This document shows positions 1 to 8,534 of a DNA stretch of 64,000 nucleotides, piece after piece. Numbering within the stretch: the first letter of the stretch is position 1; the number at the start of each line of letters is the position of its first letter. The DNA is taken from assembly GCA_934675575.1 (NCBI GenBank), contig CAKUQQ010000001.1:256874-320873 (forward strand), in the 5' to 3' direction. Position numbers and translations under genes: made by a program. Below the pieces are notes generated by a model that saw nothing but the letters and a program-made list of their open reading frames with translations, was not told where the DNA came from and made no database searches. Source of the stretch: an uncultured Muribaculaceae bacterium. GTDB lineage: Bacteria; Bacteroidota; Bacteroidia; Bacteroidales; Muribaculaceae.

Positions 1-287
1 GCGCCTTGCAGGTGGTCCATTGTGTGGTTCCCGTAGCTGTGTCCGCGTCGTTTTATCTCCTCAAAAAGTTCTGGGTGTTTAGCCACGTTGTTGCCCACCA
101 GAAAAAATGTGGCCTTTATGCCATAGTGGTCAAGTGTGTCAAGAATCCACGGAGTTATCTCTGGCACCGGACCATCGTCAAATGTCAGATACACCGTGTG
201 TCGCTTTTTGTGTATGCGCCACATGGTTTCGGGGAAAAGCATGCGAAATAGCAGCGGAGGCCGCTCTACAAGTCTGTTAAGATTCAT
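1..287 (-). CDS. Polysaccharide deacetylase (NodB homology domain), 3' end outside window
   Basis: Only the first 95 codons are inside the window. The ATG at 287 opens a protein that contains TFDDGP about 35 residues in, the metal-binding motif 1 of carbohydrate esterase family 4, followed by KATFF and then HSYGNHT, a match to the H(S/T)xxxH(S/T) zinc-binding motif 2. Family members remove N- or O-acetyl groups from peptidoglycan or other polysaccharides. There is no clear signal peptide, so a cytoplasmic or membrane-associated role is possible. A TATATTTG -7-like box lies at 328-335 on this strand. The specific substrate cannot be told from this fragment. Confidence 0.9.
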   Translation of the reverse strand, partial: MNLNRLVERPPLLFRMLFPETMWRIHKKRHTVYLTFDDGPVPEITPWILDTLDHYGIKATFFLVGNNVAKHPELFEEIKRRGHSYGNHTMDHLQG

Positions 288-337
288 AATTTCTAAAAAA
301 AATTAAGCTGCTTGTGTTTTGCCGGTGCAAATATATA

Positions 338-392
338 TAAAAAATAAAGACGAGGCGGCACATTGCTGTTGCTGTGTGTCAGCCTCGTCTTT
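338..392 (-). terminator. Rho-independent terminator after the DUF2723 gene
   Basis: Arms AAAGACGAGGC (346-356) and GCCTCGTCTTT (382-392) form an 11-bp stem. Read on the minus strand, the stem is followed by a T-rich run, which suits termination of the gene ending at 444. Confidence 0.75.
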
Positions 393-443
393 GCGAGTTA
401 TTGTTTCGCAAGCCAGCTGTGGCTTTGCGGTTCAGCGTTTTTT

Positions 444-3400
444 TTAGAAGCCCAGAAGTGAGCCGCTTGCTTGCGAGTCGCTTTCGGTTGCAAGCAAGGT
501 GTCTGCTGTGGTTGCTTCTGTGCTTTGCGCTTGCATCTGCGATGTCTGCTGCATGAAGCTGTTCAGACGGCCTATGTTCACGCCCATTTTCTCCAGTTTG
601 CCTATCACGGCGTTCAAGCCGCTTGGGTTCAGTGAGCCGTAGTAAGAAATCAGCTCGCCCACATAGTGCTGGTCGATGTAGCGGTCGTTGTTGGTCAGGC
701 GGTCGTAGTTGCGGGCGCTGAGCGATTGGTAGAAGCGCATGTAGCTGCCGTAGCGCAAGATTTCATCTTCCACCATCTTCAGAGCCTTGGCCTTGGCTGC
801 CTTGCTGCCGGAGTTCTCGGCCAGATATTGATAGGTCTGTGCTATGCGCAAGCCGAGTGTCACTGCGTATGGGCTTGACTTGGCAGGCAGTTTCTGCTCC
901 ATGAGGTTGAGCACCTTTTCGGCCTTGGCAAAGCGGTCGTCGCGATATGCCTTGGCGTTCTGACCCATAAATGTGGTTTGACCATGCTTTATTGCCTCGT
1001 TGGCGGCTGCACCTTCGCTTGTCAGGTCGGTGGCAAGGTCAATGAGCGAACTTCTGATTGTGGTCACCATGCGGCGTATTGTCTCGTCGAGGTAGAGCGA
1101 GCCCGGCTTAGCCTTGTCGATGCCCCCCCAGCGGAACTTGGTCATCACCGTTTCATACATCTTGTCGGTGTTGCAGGCTATGTCGCCACTTTGCGACATG
1201 CCGCGCAGAGGAGTCACCTGATAGCACAAGCCTGTGTTGCGCAGATAGGGTGACAAGCCCAGATAATAGTTGTCGGGCACTGTCATGGCAAAGTAGCATG
1301 GGCGTTTCCAGCCTTGTGCTATGCTTGATGCAATCATGTCGAGCGACATCACTTGGCTCGATGACATGCCTCCACCGTTCTGCATCAGGTTCAAGTCGAT
1401 GGTTTCCTGAATTTGGTCACGGTATCCGGCTGGCACCACACCGGCTTTCACTGCTTTGTCGGCGTCGATGTTGATAAACACGTTTGGATACTTGATTTCA
1501 GGCACACCATAGCCGTTGCTCATGCACGCAGGGCTGTAAAGCTCCTGCAGCGACTTGATTACGGGCACGCGTGTGGCAGTGTCGGGTGCTATGAAGTAGT
1601 TATACTGGCGGTTGTTGTAGGCAAACGTCGTTGGGCCAGCTTGCATGGGCAGCGGTGCCGACTCGTAGGCTGCACGCTGCATTTGCGAGATATACCAGTC
1701 TGTTGACAGATACGACAAGTTCACCACGCGCACGTCGGTGCGGTAGCCCTCCACCTCTTGGTTATACCACAGTGGGAATGTGTCGTTGTCGCCGTTACAG
1801 AAAATTATACCGTTTTTGTCAACGCCGGCCAGATAGTTTGCGCCAAAGTCGCGTGCGGCATAGCGGTCGGAGCGGTCGTGGTCGTCCCACGTCTGGCTCA
1901 CCATCTGTATCGGCACGAGCAAACCTATCACGGCAGCCACGCTTGCCACAGCAAGTGAGGTTTTGCCGGTTGTGTCGCTGTCAGAAGCTTTTTCAGCAGC
2001 CTTTGCTGCTGTGCCCTTGGCGTTTTTCTCTGCCTTGCGCTTGAGTAGCCAGAGTGCGGTGCGCCATATTCCTGCCACACCCATTCCTATCCATATTGCA
2101 AACGCATAGAATGAGCCGGCGTAGGCGTAGTCTCGTTCACGCGGCTGGCTTGGTGTTTGGTTCAGATACATTACTATGGCAATGCCGGTCATGAAGAACA
2201 AGAAGAACACTACCCAGAATTGTTCTATTCCCTTTTTGCTTGAGTAGGCTTGCCACAGCAGACCTATTATGCCGAGCAGCAGAGGCAGCATGTAGAACAC
2301 GTTGTGACCCTTGTTGCCTGTGGTTAGGTCGGCTGGCATGAGGCTTTGGTCGCCGAGGCGCAGATTGTCGATAAACGGAATGCCCGAAATCCAGTTGCCT
2401 TGTGTGATTTCGCCCATGCCCTGAATGTCATTTTGGCGGCCGGCAAAGTTCCACATGAAGTAGCGCCAATACATGTAGTTTAGCTGATAGTCGATGAAGA
2501 ACGTGAGGTTCTCAAGGAATGTCGGCTTGATGCGCGGCTCATGCTCCACGGCATTGCCGTCGGCATCTACGCGCGTGGTGGCATCTACTTGAGTGCCGTG
2601 CAGGTTGAGCCACTCGGTGTATTCTCTGATGTGTGCCGAGCTATACACGCGTGGGAACAGCATGTTGAGCTCCGGATTATACTGATAGTCCTCCACGTTG
2701 CCTATTGCCTTGTAGCGGTCGGGGTCACTTGCGTTGGCCTTCACCTCGCGGGCATAGAGTGTGCGGCCTTTCTTGATGAGAGGCTTAGCCGTGCCGTCGG
2801 GCTGGTTTTGATACACCACGCTCGAATTCATCGTTTGGCCATAGAGCAGAGGGCTCTTGCCATATTGCTCACGGCTCAGGTAGCTCTGCAGTGCAAACAC
2901 GCTGTTTGGTGAGTTCTCGTCAAGTGGGGTGTTGGCGTTGGAGCGTATGAGAATTAGCGCATACGACGAGAAGCCGAGGAATATCATGAATATGCTCAGC
3001 ACCACGTTGGTGAATATGCGCACCGGTATCTTGTTGCATTTCTTGGCAAGCCACCAGGCAAGTGCCACGAGAATTACCACTGGTATAATCATGCTCTCGC
3101 CGATAAACGGAATTCCGCTCATAAATATGCTGAGGAAGAACGACACCTTGATGCGCTTGTCGCTGCGGTTCTTGCGATAAAGCTCCCAGATGCTCCATGA
3201 GAACACTGCCACTGTGAGCAGTGCATAAATCAGTGTGCCCACGTTAAATGACAAGCCCACCGTGTTGGTGAAGAACAGCTCAAAATATTGCGCGAGCTCC
3301 ACAAAGCCAGGCTCAAGTCCGTAGAGTATCAGCACTATGATTCCAAACGAAACCAGCAGTGCCAGCAGCGAGCCTTTGAGCGATGTTTTGCTGAATTTGC

Positions 3401-4031
3401 GGTAATAAAACACCAGCACTATGGCAGGAATGCAGAGCAGGTTGAGCAAGTGTACACCCAGCGAAATGCCGAACACATAGGCTATCAGCACTATGTAGCG
3501 GTCGCTGCCAGGTTCGTCGGCATGGTCTTCCCATTTCTGTATCAGCCAGAACACCAGTGCCGTGCAGAACGACGAGAAGGCATACACCTCGGCTTCCACG
3601 GCCGAGAACCAGAATGTGTCGCTCCATGTGTAGGCAAGTGCGCCGGCAATGCCGCTGCCCATTATGGCTATATACTGAGCCACACTCATCTTGTCCTCTT
3701 CGCCGTCGGTCACGAGCAGCTTTTTCACCAGATGGGTTATGGTCCAGAACAGCAGCAATATCGTTGCCGCACTCAGCAGAGCCGACATCGAGTTAACGCA
3801 TTTTGCCACTGCCGTCACGTCGCCGCCGGCAAAGTTGGCTGCAAAGCGTGCTGCCAAAATAAATATCGGGTTGCCCGGTGGGTGTCCGATTTCCAACTTG
3901 AATCCTTGTGCTATAAATTCTGGGCAGTCCCAGAAACTTGCTGTCGGCTCAATGGTGAGCAGATATGTTATCGCTGCCACCACAAACGTCAACCAGCCTA
4001 AAGTGTTGTTGATAATGTTATACTTTCTCAT
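444..4031 (-). CDS. DUF2723 polytopic membrane protein (GT117-type, putative protein O-mannosyltransferase-like)
   Basis: About 1195 residues. The N-terminal half has roughly ten or more hydrophobic helices with the hallmark FWDCPEF (about residue 33) and IGHPPGNP (about 50) motifs of DUF2723. This family is related to dolichol/polyprenol-phosphate glycosyltransferases such as TMEM260. The C-terminal 400 residues are soluble and helical, with TPR-like character near the end. In Bacteroidetes this very large form is common and presumed to glycosylate envelope proteins; the acceptor is unknown. The ATG at 4031 (MRKYN) is chosen over the in-frame one at 4103 because the latter falls inside the promoter repeat. 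Monocistronic, with its own terminator. Confidence 0.88.
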   Translation of the reverse strand: MRKYNIINNTLGWLTFVVAAITYLLTIEPTASFWDCPEFIAQGFKLEIGHPPGNPIFILAARFAANFAGGDVTAVAKCVNSMSALLSAATILLLFWTITHLVKKLLVTDGEEDKMSVAQYIAIMGSGIAGALAYTWSDTFWFSAVEAEVYAFSSFCTALVFWLIQKWEDHADEPGSDRYIVLIAYVFGISLGVHLLNLLCIPAIVLVFYYRKFSKTSLKGSLLALLVSFGIIVLILYGLEPGFVELAQYFELFFTNTVGLSFNVGTLIYALLTVAVFSWSIWELYRKNRSDKRIKVSFFLSIFMSGIPFIGESMIIPVVILVALAWWLAKKCNKIPVRIFTNVVLSIFMIFLGFSSYALILIRSNANTPLDENSPNSVFALQSYLSREQYGKSPLLYGQTMNSSVVYQNQPDGTAKPLIKKGRTLYAREVKANASDPDRYKAIGNVEDYQYNPELNMLFPRVYSSAHIREYTEWLNLHGTQVDATTRVDADGNAVEHEPRIKPTFLENLTFFIDYQLNYMYWRYFMWNFAGRQNDIQGMGEITQGNWISGIPFIDNLRLGDQSLMPADLTTGNKGHNVFYMLPLLLGIIGLLWQAYSSKKGIEQFWVVFFLFFMTGIAIVMYLNQTPSQPRERDYAYAGSFYAFAIWIGMGVAGIWRTALWLLKRKAEKNAKGTAAKAAEKASDSDTTGKTSLAVASVAAVIGLLVPIQMVSQTWDDHDRSDRYAARDFGANYLAGVDKNGIIFCNGDNDTFPLWYNQEVEGYRTDVRVVNLSYLSTDWYISQMQRAAYESAPLPMQAGPTTFAYNNRQYNYFIAPDTATRVPVIKSLQELYSPACMSNGYGVPEIKYPNVFINIDADKAVKAGVVPAGYRDQIQETIDLNLMQNGGGMSSSQVMSLDMIASSIAQGWKRPCYFAMTVPDNYYLGLSPYLRNTGLCYQVTPLRGMSQSGDIACNTDKMYETVMTKFRWGGIDKAKPGSLYLDETIRRMVTTIRSSLIDLATDLTSEGAAANEAIKHGQTTFMGQNAKAYRDDRFAKAEKVLNLMEQKLPAKSSPYAVTLGLRIAQTYQYLAENSGSKAAKAKALKMVEDEILRYGSYMRFYQSLSARNYDRLTNNDRYIDQHYVGELISYYGSLNPSGLNAVIGKLEKMGVNIGRLNSFMQQTSQMQAQSTEATTADTLLATESDSQASGSLLGF

Positions 4032-4070
4032 CGTCTGTGTTGATGAATGATTGTAATTTGCTTTTAACTG

Positions 4071-4104
4071 CAAAGATAATGCAAATCGAGGGCAGAATGT
4101 CAAG
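4071..4104 (-). promoter_or_regulatory. Promoter within repeat copy 1, driving the DUF2723 gene
   Basis: On the minus strand TTG (4103-4101) and TATCTTTG (4078-4071) are 22 nt apart, matching the Bacteroidetes -33/-7 consensus. The predicted start lies about 35 nt upstream of the ATG at 4031. The same extended sequence recurs upstream of the genes starting at 33195 and 63204. Confidence 0.75.
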
Positions 4105-4218
4105 TTTCACTTGAATATTATGCTGAGATGCAGCTTATCTTATCCAAAGATAATGCAAATCGAGGGCAGAGAGGTGTGCTTATGCGATTTTTTTGCCCAG
4201 ATGCAACCTATCTTGACT
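4071..4218 (-). repeat. Two tandem copies of a ~74-bp promoter-containing repeat
   Basis: Unit 1 starts at 4071 and unit 2 at 4145. Both begin with the same 26 bases (4071-4096 and 4145-4170), diverge in the middle, then converge again (GAGATGCAGCTTATCTT at 4125 against CAGATGCAACCTATCTT at 4198). Unit 2 has lost the -33 element. Related single copies lie at 33262 and 63252. The 4032-4378 gap contains nothing else recognisable apart from the leader of the next gene. Confidence 0.8.
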
Positions 4219-4378
4219 AAAGACCTGGCGAAAACCAAGCCATGTAAACATCTTTTCACAGTTGTAAAGTCACAGCATGGTTAAACCTTTTGCCGTTTTT
4301 GCAGTCATTGTGCTAACAGTCAGATTTATTTTGACTATTTTTGTATTCCTAAAATTATTTGAAAGGGGGTTTTTCGTT

Positions 4379-4819
4379 ATGACATTTAACTCAAAACGCA
4401 TTATTTCGCGGCTTGTCGTGGCGATAATTCTGTGTGTTTCGGCTTTCACCGCCGGTGCTCAGGAACTTCGCAACGAGAGCTACGTGGCTGTGGGGCGCAT
4501 AGCGGCAAACGGCACTGTGCGAAACTCCGATTACAAAACAATAGGTTATTTTGATGCCGACGGCACCGTGCGCAATGCCAATTACGCAACGCTTGGCCGC
4601 ATTGCCGACCACCAGGTCTATAACGCAAGCAATGTGCGCATAGGCTACTTCAACTCAGAGAATGGCTACGTTGAGGTGCGCGACGGCGAGAGCAAAGTGC
4701 TGGGGCGCATTGATGCCAACGGCACCGTGCGCAACGCCGCGTTTGAGATTATTGGCTATGCCAAGGGCGTGCTGGCCGACCGTGCCGCATGCTATTTCTT
4801 CTTCCACATGTTCGGCTGA
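4379..4819 (+). CDS. Small secreted repeat protein, resembling the 5-fold beta-flower family
   Basis: About 146 residues. It has a signal peptide (basic N-terminus, hydrophobic stretch, cleavage near AGAQ) and then a tandem repeat of about 17-20 residues of the type GRI..NGTVRN.....IGYF..DGTVRN, seen about five times. The repeats alternate GxI/GYF turns with a D/N-G-T-V-R-N loop. This resembles a small Bacteroidetes family described as a five-bladed beta-flower fold; I assign that by pattern only. The start at 4379 is preferred over the in-frame ATG at 4277 because it opens the signal peptide and has AAAGGGGG about 10 bases upstream. The role is unknown, probably periplasmic or surface. Confidence 0.75.
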   Translation: MTFNSKRIISRLVVAIILCVSAFTAGAQELRNESYVAVGRIAANGTVRNSDYKTIGYFDADGTVRNANYATLGRIADHQVYNASNVRIGYFNSENGYVEVRDGESKVLGRIDANGTVRNAAFEIIGYAKGVLADRAACYFFFHMFG

Positions 4820-4850
4820 CCTTTCACGGGTTTCTGATGATAAAACAAAA

Positions 4851-4885
4851 AAACTGCTGGCATTTTATTGCCGGCAGTTTTTGTT
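4851..4885. terminator. Bidirectional terminator between convergent genes
   Basis: A 12-bp stem (AAACTGCTGGCA 4851-4862, TGCCGGCAGTTT 4869-4880) has a 6-base loop, A-rich sequence before it and T-rich sequence after it. It serves the plus-strand gene ending at 4819 and the minus-strand transporter ending at 4916. Confidence 0.85.
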
Positions 4886-4915
4886 TCGTTTATTGTGCTA
4901 ATTGCAGTTGGCTTG

Positions 4916-6433
4916 TCACGACACCTTTTCAAGGCGTTTCATGATAGAGAGCATAAACAGTGCCGACAAGAGGCAAAGCACGGCAAATATGCTCCACACG
5001 GCCCACAGTGGCAGACTGCCCCACACAAAGCCACCCACGCTCACAAGCAGATTGCCCACGGCGGTGGCAACAAACCAGCCGCCCATCATCATTCCCTTGT
5101 ATTTTGGTGGAGCCACTTTGCTCACAAATGAAATTCCTATTGGCGACAGCAGAAGCTCACCGCATGTGAGAAGCAGGTAAGTCGATATCAGCCAGTTTGG
5201 CGACACGAATGTGGCAGCGTCGCCGGCGGCTTTTTGGGCATCGGGCGATAGCAGGTTGAGCGAGCCCACGAGCAGCACGCAGTAGGCCACGGCTGCCACG
5301 AGCATTCCGTAGGCTATCTTGCGCGGTGCGCTCGGCTCTTTGCCGCGTTTGGCAAGCCAGCCAAACAGAGCTATGCTCACAGGGGTGAGCATCACCACAA
5401 AGCAGGGATTGAAGTGCTGGAATATTGGTGCTGCCACAGCCACGCTGCCCTCCAGGTTGCTGTATTTCCACACAAGGTAGCCCACAGCGGCCACTATCAC
5501 CACAACCGATATTATCCGCCCCTTTGCAGTCTTGCTCTGGAACAAGGAGAACAAGGCATATACCACGAAAATCAATGCCACGAGGTTGAGCACGTCAAAT
5601 GCCATGCTCTCCACGCCCGACGACGACTTGGCTGTGAACTCGTCGGCAAAATAGGTGAGGGTTAATCCGTTTTGTTGAAATGCCATCCAGAAAAACAGCA
5701 CCACGGCAAACACGAGGCACAGGGCTGTGATGCGCTGTCTGGTCTCGGCCTTGGAGAGCTGCTCCACAGGTTCGTTTGAGCCGGGTTTTGCCGATGTTTT
5801 TGAGATCTCGGCGTTGCGGAATGTGGAGCGGAAGCCATAGTATATGGCAATCGACACCACAAGCGACAGGCATGCCACGGCAAATGCGTAGTGATAGCTG
5901 TCTTCCACGCTCACGCCAAAGTGGGTTTGCGTGTATTCCATGATTTTTATGGCAGCCGTGGGGGCAAAAAGCGCGCCTATGTTGATTGCCATATAGAATA
6001 TCGAAAATCCGGAGTCGCGCTGTGCGCTATATTTCGGGTCGTCATACAGGTTGCCTATCATCACTTGCAGATTGCCCTTGAAAAGCCCCGTGCCCCATGC
6101 TATCATGAATAGGGCCGCGAGCATTGCCACGAGTGCTGTGGTGTTGCCTCCAAGCGGCACCGACAGAAATAGGTAGCCGAAAAACATCACCACGATGCCT
6201 ATGGTCACCATTTTGCCGTAGCCCCAGCGGTCGGCAAATATGCCGCCCACAAACGGCAAGAAATAAACGAGTCCCATGAATGTGCTGTAGATTGCTCCTG
6301 CGGCGCCGGGGCTCAAGCCGAAATTGGCTTTTAGAAAGAGCACAAACACGGCAATCATCGTGTAGTAGCCAAATCGCTCGCCGGTGTTGGCAAGCGACAA
6401 GGCATAAAGACCTTTTGGTTGATTTTCAAACAT
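4916..6433 (-). CDS. POT/PTR2-family proton-dependent oligopeptide transporter (MFS)
   Basis: 505 residues with about 14 hydrophobic helices. The N-terminus carries the family signature: NTGERFGYYTM with the E-R-F-x-Y-Y motif in helix 1, GGIFADRWGYGK in the helix 2-3 loop, and GTGLFKGNLQVMIG later. POT carriers import di- and tripeptides with protons across the inner membrane. Length and topology are normal for the family. Peptide against other substrates (nitrate, glucosinolate-like) cannot be decided from sequence alone, but peptide import is the usual bacterial role. Expressed alone; it shares the terminator at 4851. Confidence 0.93.
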   Translation of the reverse strand: MFENQPKGLYALSLANTGERFGYYTMIAVFVLFLKANFGLSPGAAGAIYSTFMGLVYFLPFVGGIFADRWGYGKMVTIGIVVMFFGYLFLSVPLGGNTTALVAMLAALFMIAWGTGLFKGNLQVMIGNLYDDPKYSAQRDSGFSIFYMAINIGALFAPTAAIKIMEYTQTHFGVSVEDSYHYAFAVACLSLVVSIAIYYGFRSTFRNAEISKTSAKPGSNEPVEQLSKAETRQRITALCLVFAVVLFFWMAFQQNGLTLTYFADEFTAKSSSGVESMAFDVLNLVALIFVVYALFSLFQSKTAKGRIISVVVIVAAVGYLVWKYSNLEGSVAVAAPIFQHFNPCFVVMLTPVSIALFGWLAKRGKEPSAPRKIAYGMLVAAVAYCVLLVGSLNLLSPDAQKAAGDAATFVSPNWLISTYLLLTCGELLLSPIGISFVSKVAPPKYKGMMMGGWFVATAVGNLLVSVGGFVWGSLPLWAVWSIFAVLCLLSALFMLSIMKRLEKVS

Positions 6434-6645
6434 AACTTATAGATTGTATAATGAATTATTTGTTCGTTTCTTAACGTTTTCCGCTGCAAAATTACAAGAA
6501 AAATGCCACTTTTGGTAATAAATTATAATTTTGTGGCTTCTCGGCGCGCAAAAGCGTGCTAAAACACACTGACACACAGCCGGCAAGCCTCCCTCAGGGC
6601 TTGACTTGTGACTTGCAGTGTGTCCTTGGGCCTGGAGGTGGGCAT

Positions 6646-6676
6646 TTTGCCGTGTCGGGAAAATTTTGTAACTTTG
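6646..6676 (+). promoter_or_regulatory. Consensus Bacteroidetes promoter, unusually close to the start codon
   Basis: TTTG (6646-6649), exactly 19 nt spacer, then TAACTTTG (6669-6676). The ATG at 6682 begins 5 nt after the -7 box, so transcription should start within a few bases of the ATG and the mRNA would have almost no 5' leader. Confidence 0.75.
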
Positions 6677-6681
6677 TGGCG

Positions 6682-7107
6682 ATGAAACATATAGCAAAAT
6701 TTATTTCACTCAAGTGTTTCTCTCCAAAGCGCGTGTTGCTAATGATTGCGGCATTTTCCGCACTGTCGGTGTCATCGTTCGCGCAAATTTCAGTAAGGGC
6801 CTCCAAGTATCACCCTGGCCATCGCGGAGTGGGTCATTTCACGGCAAGTGGCGACCGCATCAATCTTAAAAAGCTTCGCAATTATGAAATCCGTTGGGTG
6901 GCCATGTCTCCCGACCTGTTCCGCAAGCACGGCTTCAGTCTTGGCGACACAATCAGGGTCACTTGCTCCAATCCCAAGATTTCGGGTTTGTGGGTGATAA
7001 AGGACCGCATGTCAAAACGCATGCACAATTATTTGGATTTTCTCGTCCCTTACGGCGACAACTACAATTTTCATGCGCCCATGACGGTGCAAATTGAGAA
7101 AGTGTAG
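6682..7107 (+). CDS. Secreted 3D/double-psi beta-barrel domain protein
   Basis: 141 residues. A signal peptide (residues 1 to about 35, ending SSFAQ) is followed by a small domain with FTASGDRIN, RWVAMS, GDTIRV, LWVIKDRM and LDFLVP. This order resembles the 3D (Asp-Asp-Asp) and RlpA-like double-psi barrels, in which the aspartates in GD and KDRM act in peptidoglycan cleavage or binding. A periplasmic cell-wall role is inferred; catalytic activity is not proven because one of the canonical aspartates is not obvious. The start at 6682 gives a normal signal peptide. Upstream in-frame ATGs lie ahead of the promoter and are unlikely. Confidence 0.7.
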   Translation: MKHIAKFISLKCFSPKRVLLMIAAFSALSVSSFAQISVRASKYHPGHRGVGHFTASGDRINLKKLRNYEIRWVAMSPDLFRKHGFSLGDTIRVTCSNPKISGLWVIKDRMSKRMHNYLDFLVPYGDNYNFHAPMTVQIEKV

Positions 7108-7181
7108 CATCTCTCTCTCTTGTGTGATGCTGCTTCACAGCCGCCGTAACACGTGGTTTCTAACTTACACACTAAAAAAAG

Positions 7182-7217
7182 CAAGGCGCAGTTCCTGAAT
7201 TCAGGTGCTGCGCCTTG
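7182..7217. terminator. Bidirectional terminator
   Basis: A 10-bp perfect stem (CAAGGCGCAG 7182-7191, CTGCGCCTTG 7208-7217), A-rich on the left and followed by TTG on the right, between the convergent genes ending at 7107 and 7248. Confidence 0.75.
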
Positions 7218-7247
7218 TTGCTATTAGTGCTGTGTGGTGTCAGATTC

Positions 7248-7796
7248 TTATTTCTTGAAATAGCGGTTGTAGAGACCTTCAAAGCCCTTGCCGTGACGTG
7301 CCTCGTCCTTTGCCATCTCGTGTACGGTGTCGTGAATTGCGTCGAGGTTCAGCTCTTTTGCCTTCTTGGCAATCATCAGTTTGCCTTCGCATGCGCCAGA
7401 CTCTGCCATCATGCGCTTCTCCACGTTGGTCTTGGTGTCCCAAACCACTTCTCCGAGCAATTCTGCGAATTTTGCTGCGTGCTCAGCCTCCTCAAATGCG
7501 TAACGCTTGAAAGCCTCAGCAATTTCAGGGTATCCTTCACGGTCGGCTTGACGGCTCATTGCCAGATACATTCCAACCTCAGTGCACTCGCCGTTGAAGT
7601 TGTCTTTCAGGCCTTGCAGAATTTCTGCGTCCACACCCTTGGCTACGCCAATCTCGTGCTCACATGCAAACTGAATACCTTCTTCTTTCAGTTCTTTGAA
7701 CTTACTTGCAGGTACACCACACTGAGGGCATTTTGCTGGTGGGTTTTCTCCTTCTGCTACATAACCACATACTGTGCAAATCCATTTCTTAGCCAT
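7248..7796 (-). CDS. Rubrerythrin (reverse domain order: rubredoxin N-terminal)
   Basis: 182 residues. Residues 1-35 form a rubredoxin knuckle pair (CTVCGY and CPQCGVP, four cysteines for one iron). This is followed by a four-helix ferritin-like diiron domain with EC-T-E, EEAEH and EARH ligand motifs. It is a cytoplasmic peroxidase that reduces hydrogen peroxide with electrons from NADH via other redox proteins, protecting anaerobes. The rubredoxin-first order is the reverse of classical rubrerythrin and is known in anaerobic bacteria. The ATG at 7796 is chosen because it starts right at the rubredoxin domain. It lies 73 bp downstream of a Fur/PerR regulator on the same strand. Confidence 0.93.
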   Translation of the reverse strand: MAKKWICTVCGYVAEGENPPAKCPQCGVPASKFKELKEEGIQFACEHEIGVAKGVDAEILQGLKDNFNGECTEVGMYLAMSRQADREGYPEIAEAFKRYAFEEAEHAAKFAELLGEVVWDTKTNVEKRMMAESGACEGKLMIAKKAKELNLDAIHDTVHEMAKDEARHGKGFEGLYNRYFKK

Positions 7797-7869
7797 AATC
7801 TTTAAATTTAAAGTGTTAATAATTAGTTGATAGTCGTAAAAACTTTTTTGTATGTTTTTTGGCAATATT

Positions 7870-8292
7870 TCAATTGTCGTTATTTATCTCTCTTATTCTG
7901 CAATCGGGGCATAGTCCCACGTAGTTCAGCTCCACTTTCTCTATAGCAAACTTGTCGCTTGTGAACAAGTGCTCACGGAGATGGCTGTTGACTTCCACGT
8001 CAAATATCTTTCCGCAGCTTCGGCACAGGAAATGGGCGTGTGGGTGAGTGTAGCCGTCAAAGTGCATGTTGTGCTGGTCGATGGTCAGTCCGAGCACTGC
8101 CTGGTTGGTCACCAGCAGTTGAAGCGTGTTATACACCGTTGTGCGCGACAGTGTGGGCATCGTTTTCACAAGTTCTGTGTAGATGTCGTCGGCCGTGGGG
8201 TGGGTGCGGTGGTCAAGCAGATATTGCATGATTGCCACTCGTTGCACCGAGGGTCTGATGTTGTGCTCTATTAGCTGTTCTGTCGCTGTCAT
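7870..8292 (-). CDS. perR: Fur-family peroxide regulator, PerR-like
   Basis: 140 residues. An N-terminal winged helix ([14 protein letters not shown], then SRTTVYNTL as recognition helix) is followed by a dimerisation domain with the HPHAHFLC metal site and two CxxC zinc motifs (CRSC and CPDC). Fur-family repressors bind Fe/Mn and Zn; those beside rubrerythrin are typically PerR sensors that derepress peroxide defence when metal-ligand histidines are oxidised. Calling PerR rather than Fur or Zur rests on the rubrerythrin neighbour and is an inference. Probably cotranscribed with rubrerythrin and possibly self-regulated through the dyad at 8354. Confidence 0.85.
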   Translation of the reverse strand: MTATEQLIEHNIRPSVQRVAIMQYLLDHRTHPTADDIYTELVKTMPTLSRTTVYNTLQLLVTNQAVLGLTIDQHNMHFDGYTHPHAHFLCRSCGKIFDVEVNSHLREHLFTSDKFAIEKVELNYVGLCPDCRIREINNDN

Positions 8293-8353
8293 TGCAGTTC
8301 GTTTTTTTTGATTTTTATTGTGAAAATGTTACAAAAATGTATTTGTTATATCT

Positions 8354-8368
8354 TTATAATTATTACGT
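8354..8368. promoter_or_regulatory. Possible PerR/Fur operator
   Basis: TTATAATTATTACGT matches the PerR-box consensus TTATAATnATTATAA in 11 of the 14 fixed positions: the left half-site is complete and the right half is degenerate. It lies about 65 bp upstream of the perR-like start. AT-rich context makes chance matches easy. Confidence 0.35.
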
Positions 8369-8443
8369 TTTTGAAATCAGTACAAAATTATATCAATTTC
8401 AATAAACTTGCAAATAACTGCTTCATTTTTTTCAAAAAAATTG

Positions 8444-8488
8444 CAAAAAAAAATCAGGGCGGCCTCAAGCTGAAATGAAGCCGCCCTG
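8444..8488 (-). terminator. Terminator of the giant secreted-protein gene
   Basis: Minus-strand reading: a 9-bp GC-rich stem (arms 8480-8488 and 8455-8463) followed by a long T run, complement of the A tract at 8444-8453. It lies 47 bp beyond the stop at 8535. Confidence 0.88.
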
Positions 8489-8534
8489 TCCAAAAGGTTG
8501 ATAAAAAGGAATTTATATCATTGTGTTATCTAAA

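Noticed and set aside
3288..4001. 237-codon plus-strand ORF
   Set aside because: Antisense to the conserved start of the DUF2723 gene; His/Gln/Arg-rich composition typical of a shadow frame.
4071..4218. Possible transposon ends or IS remnant
   Set aside because: Direct repeats only, no inverted ends or transposase; the promoter fit explains them better.
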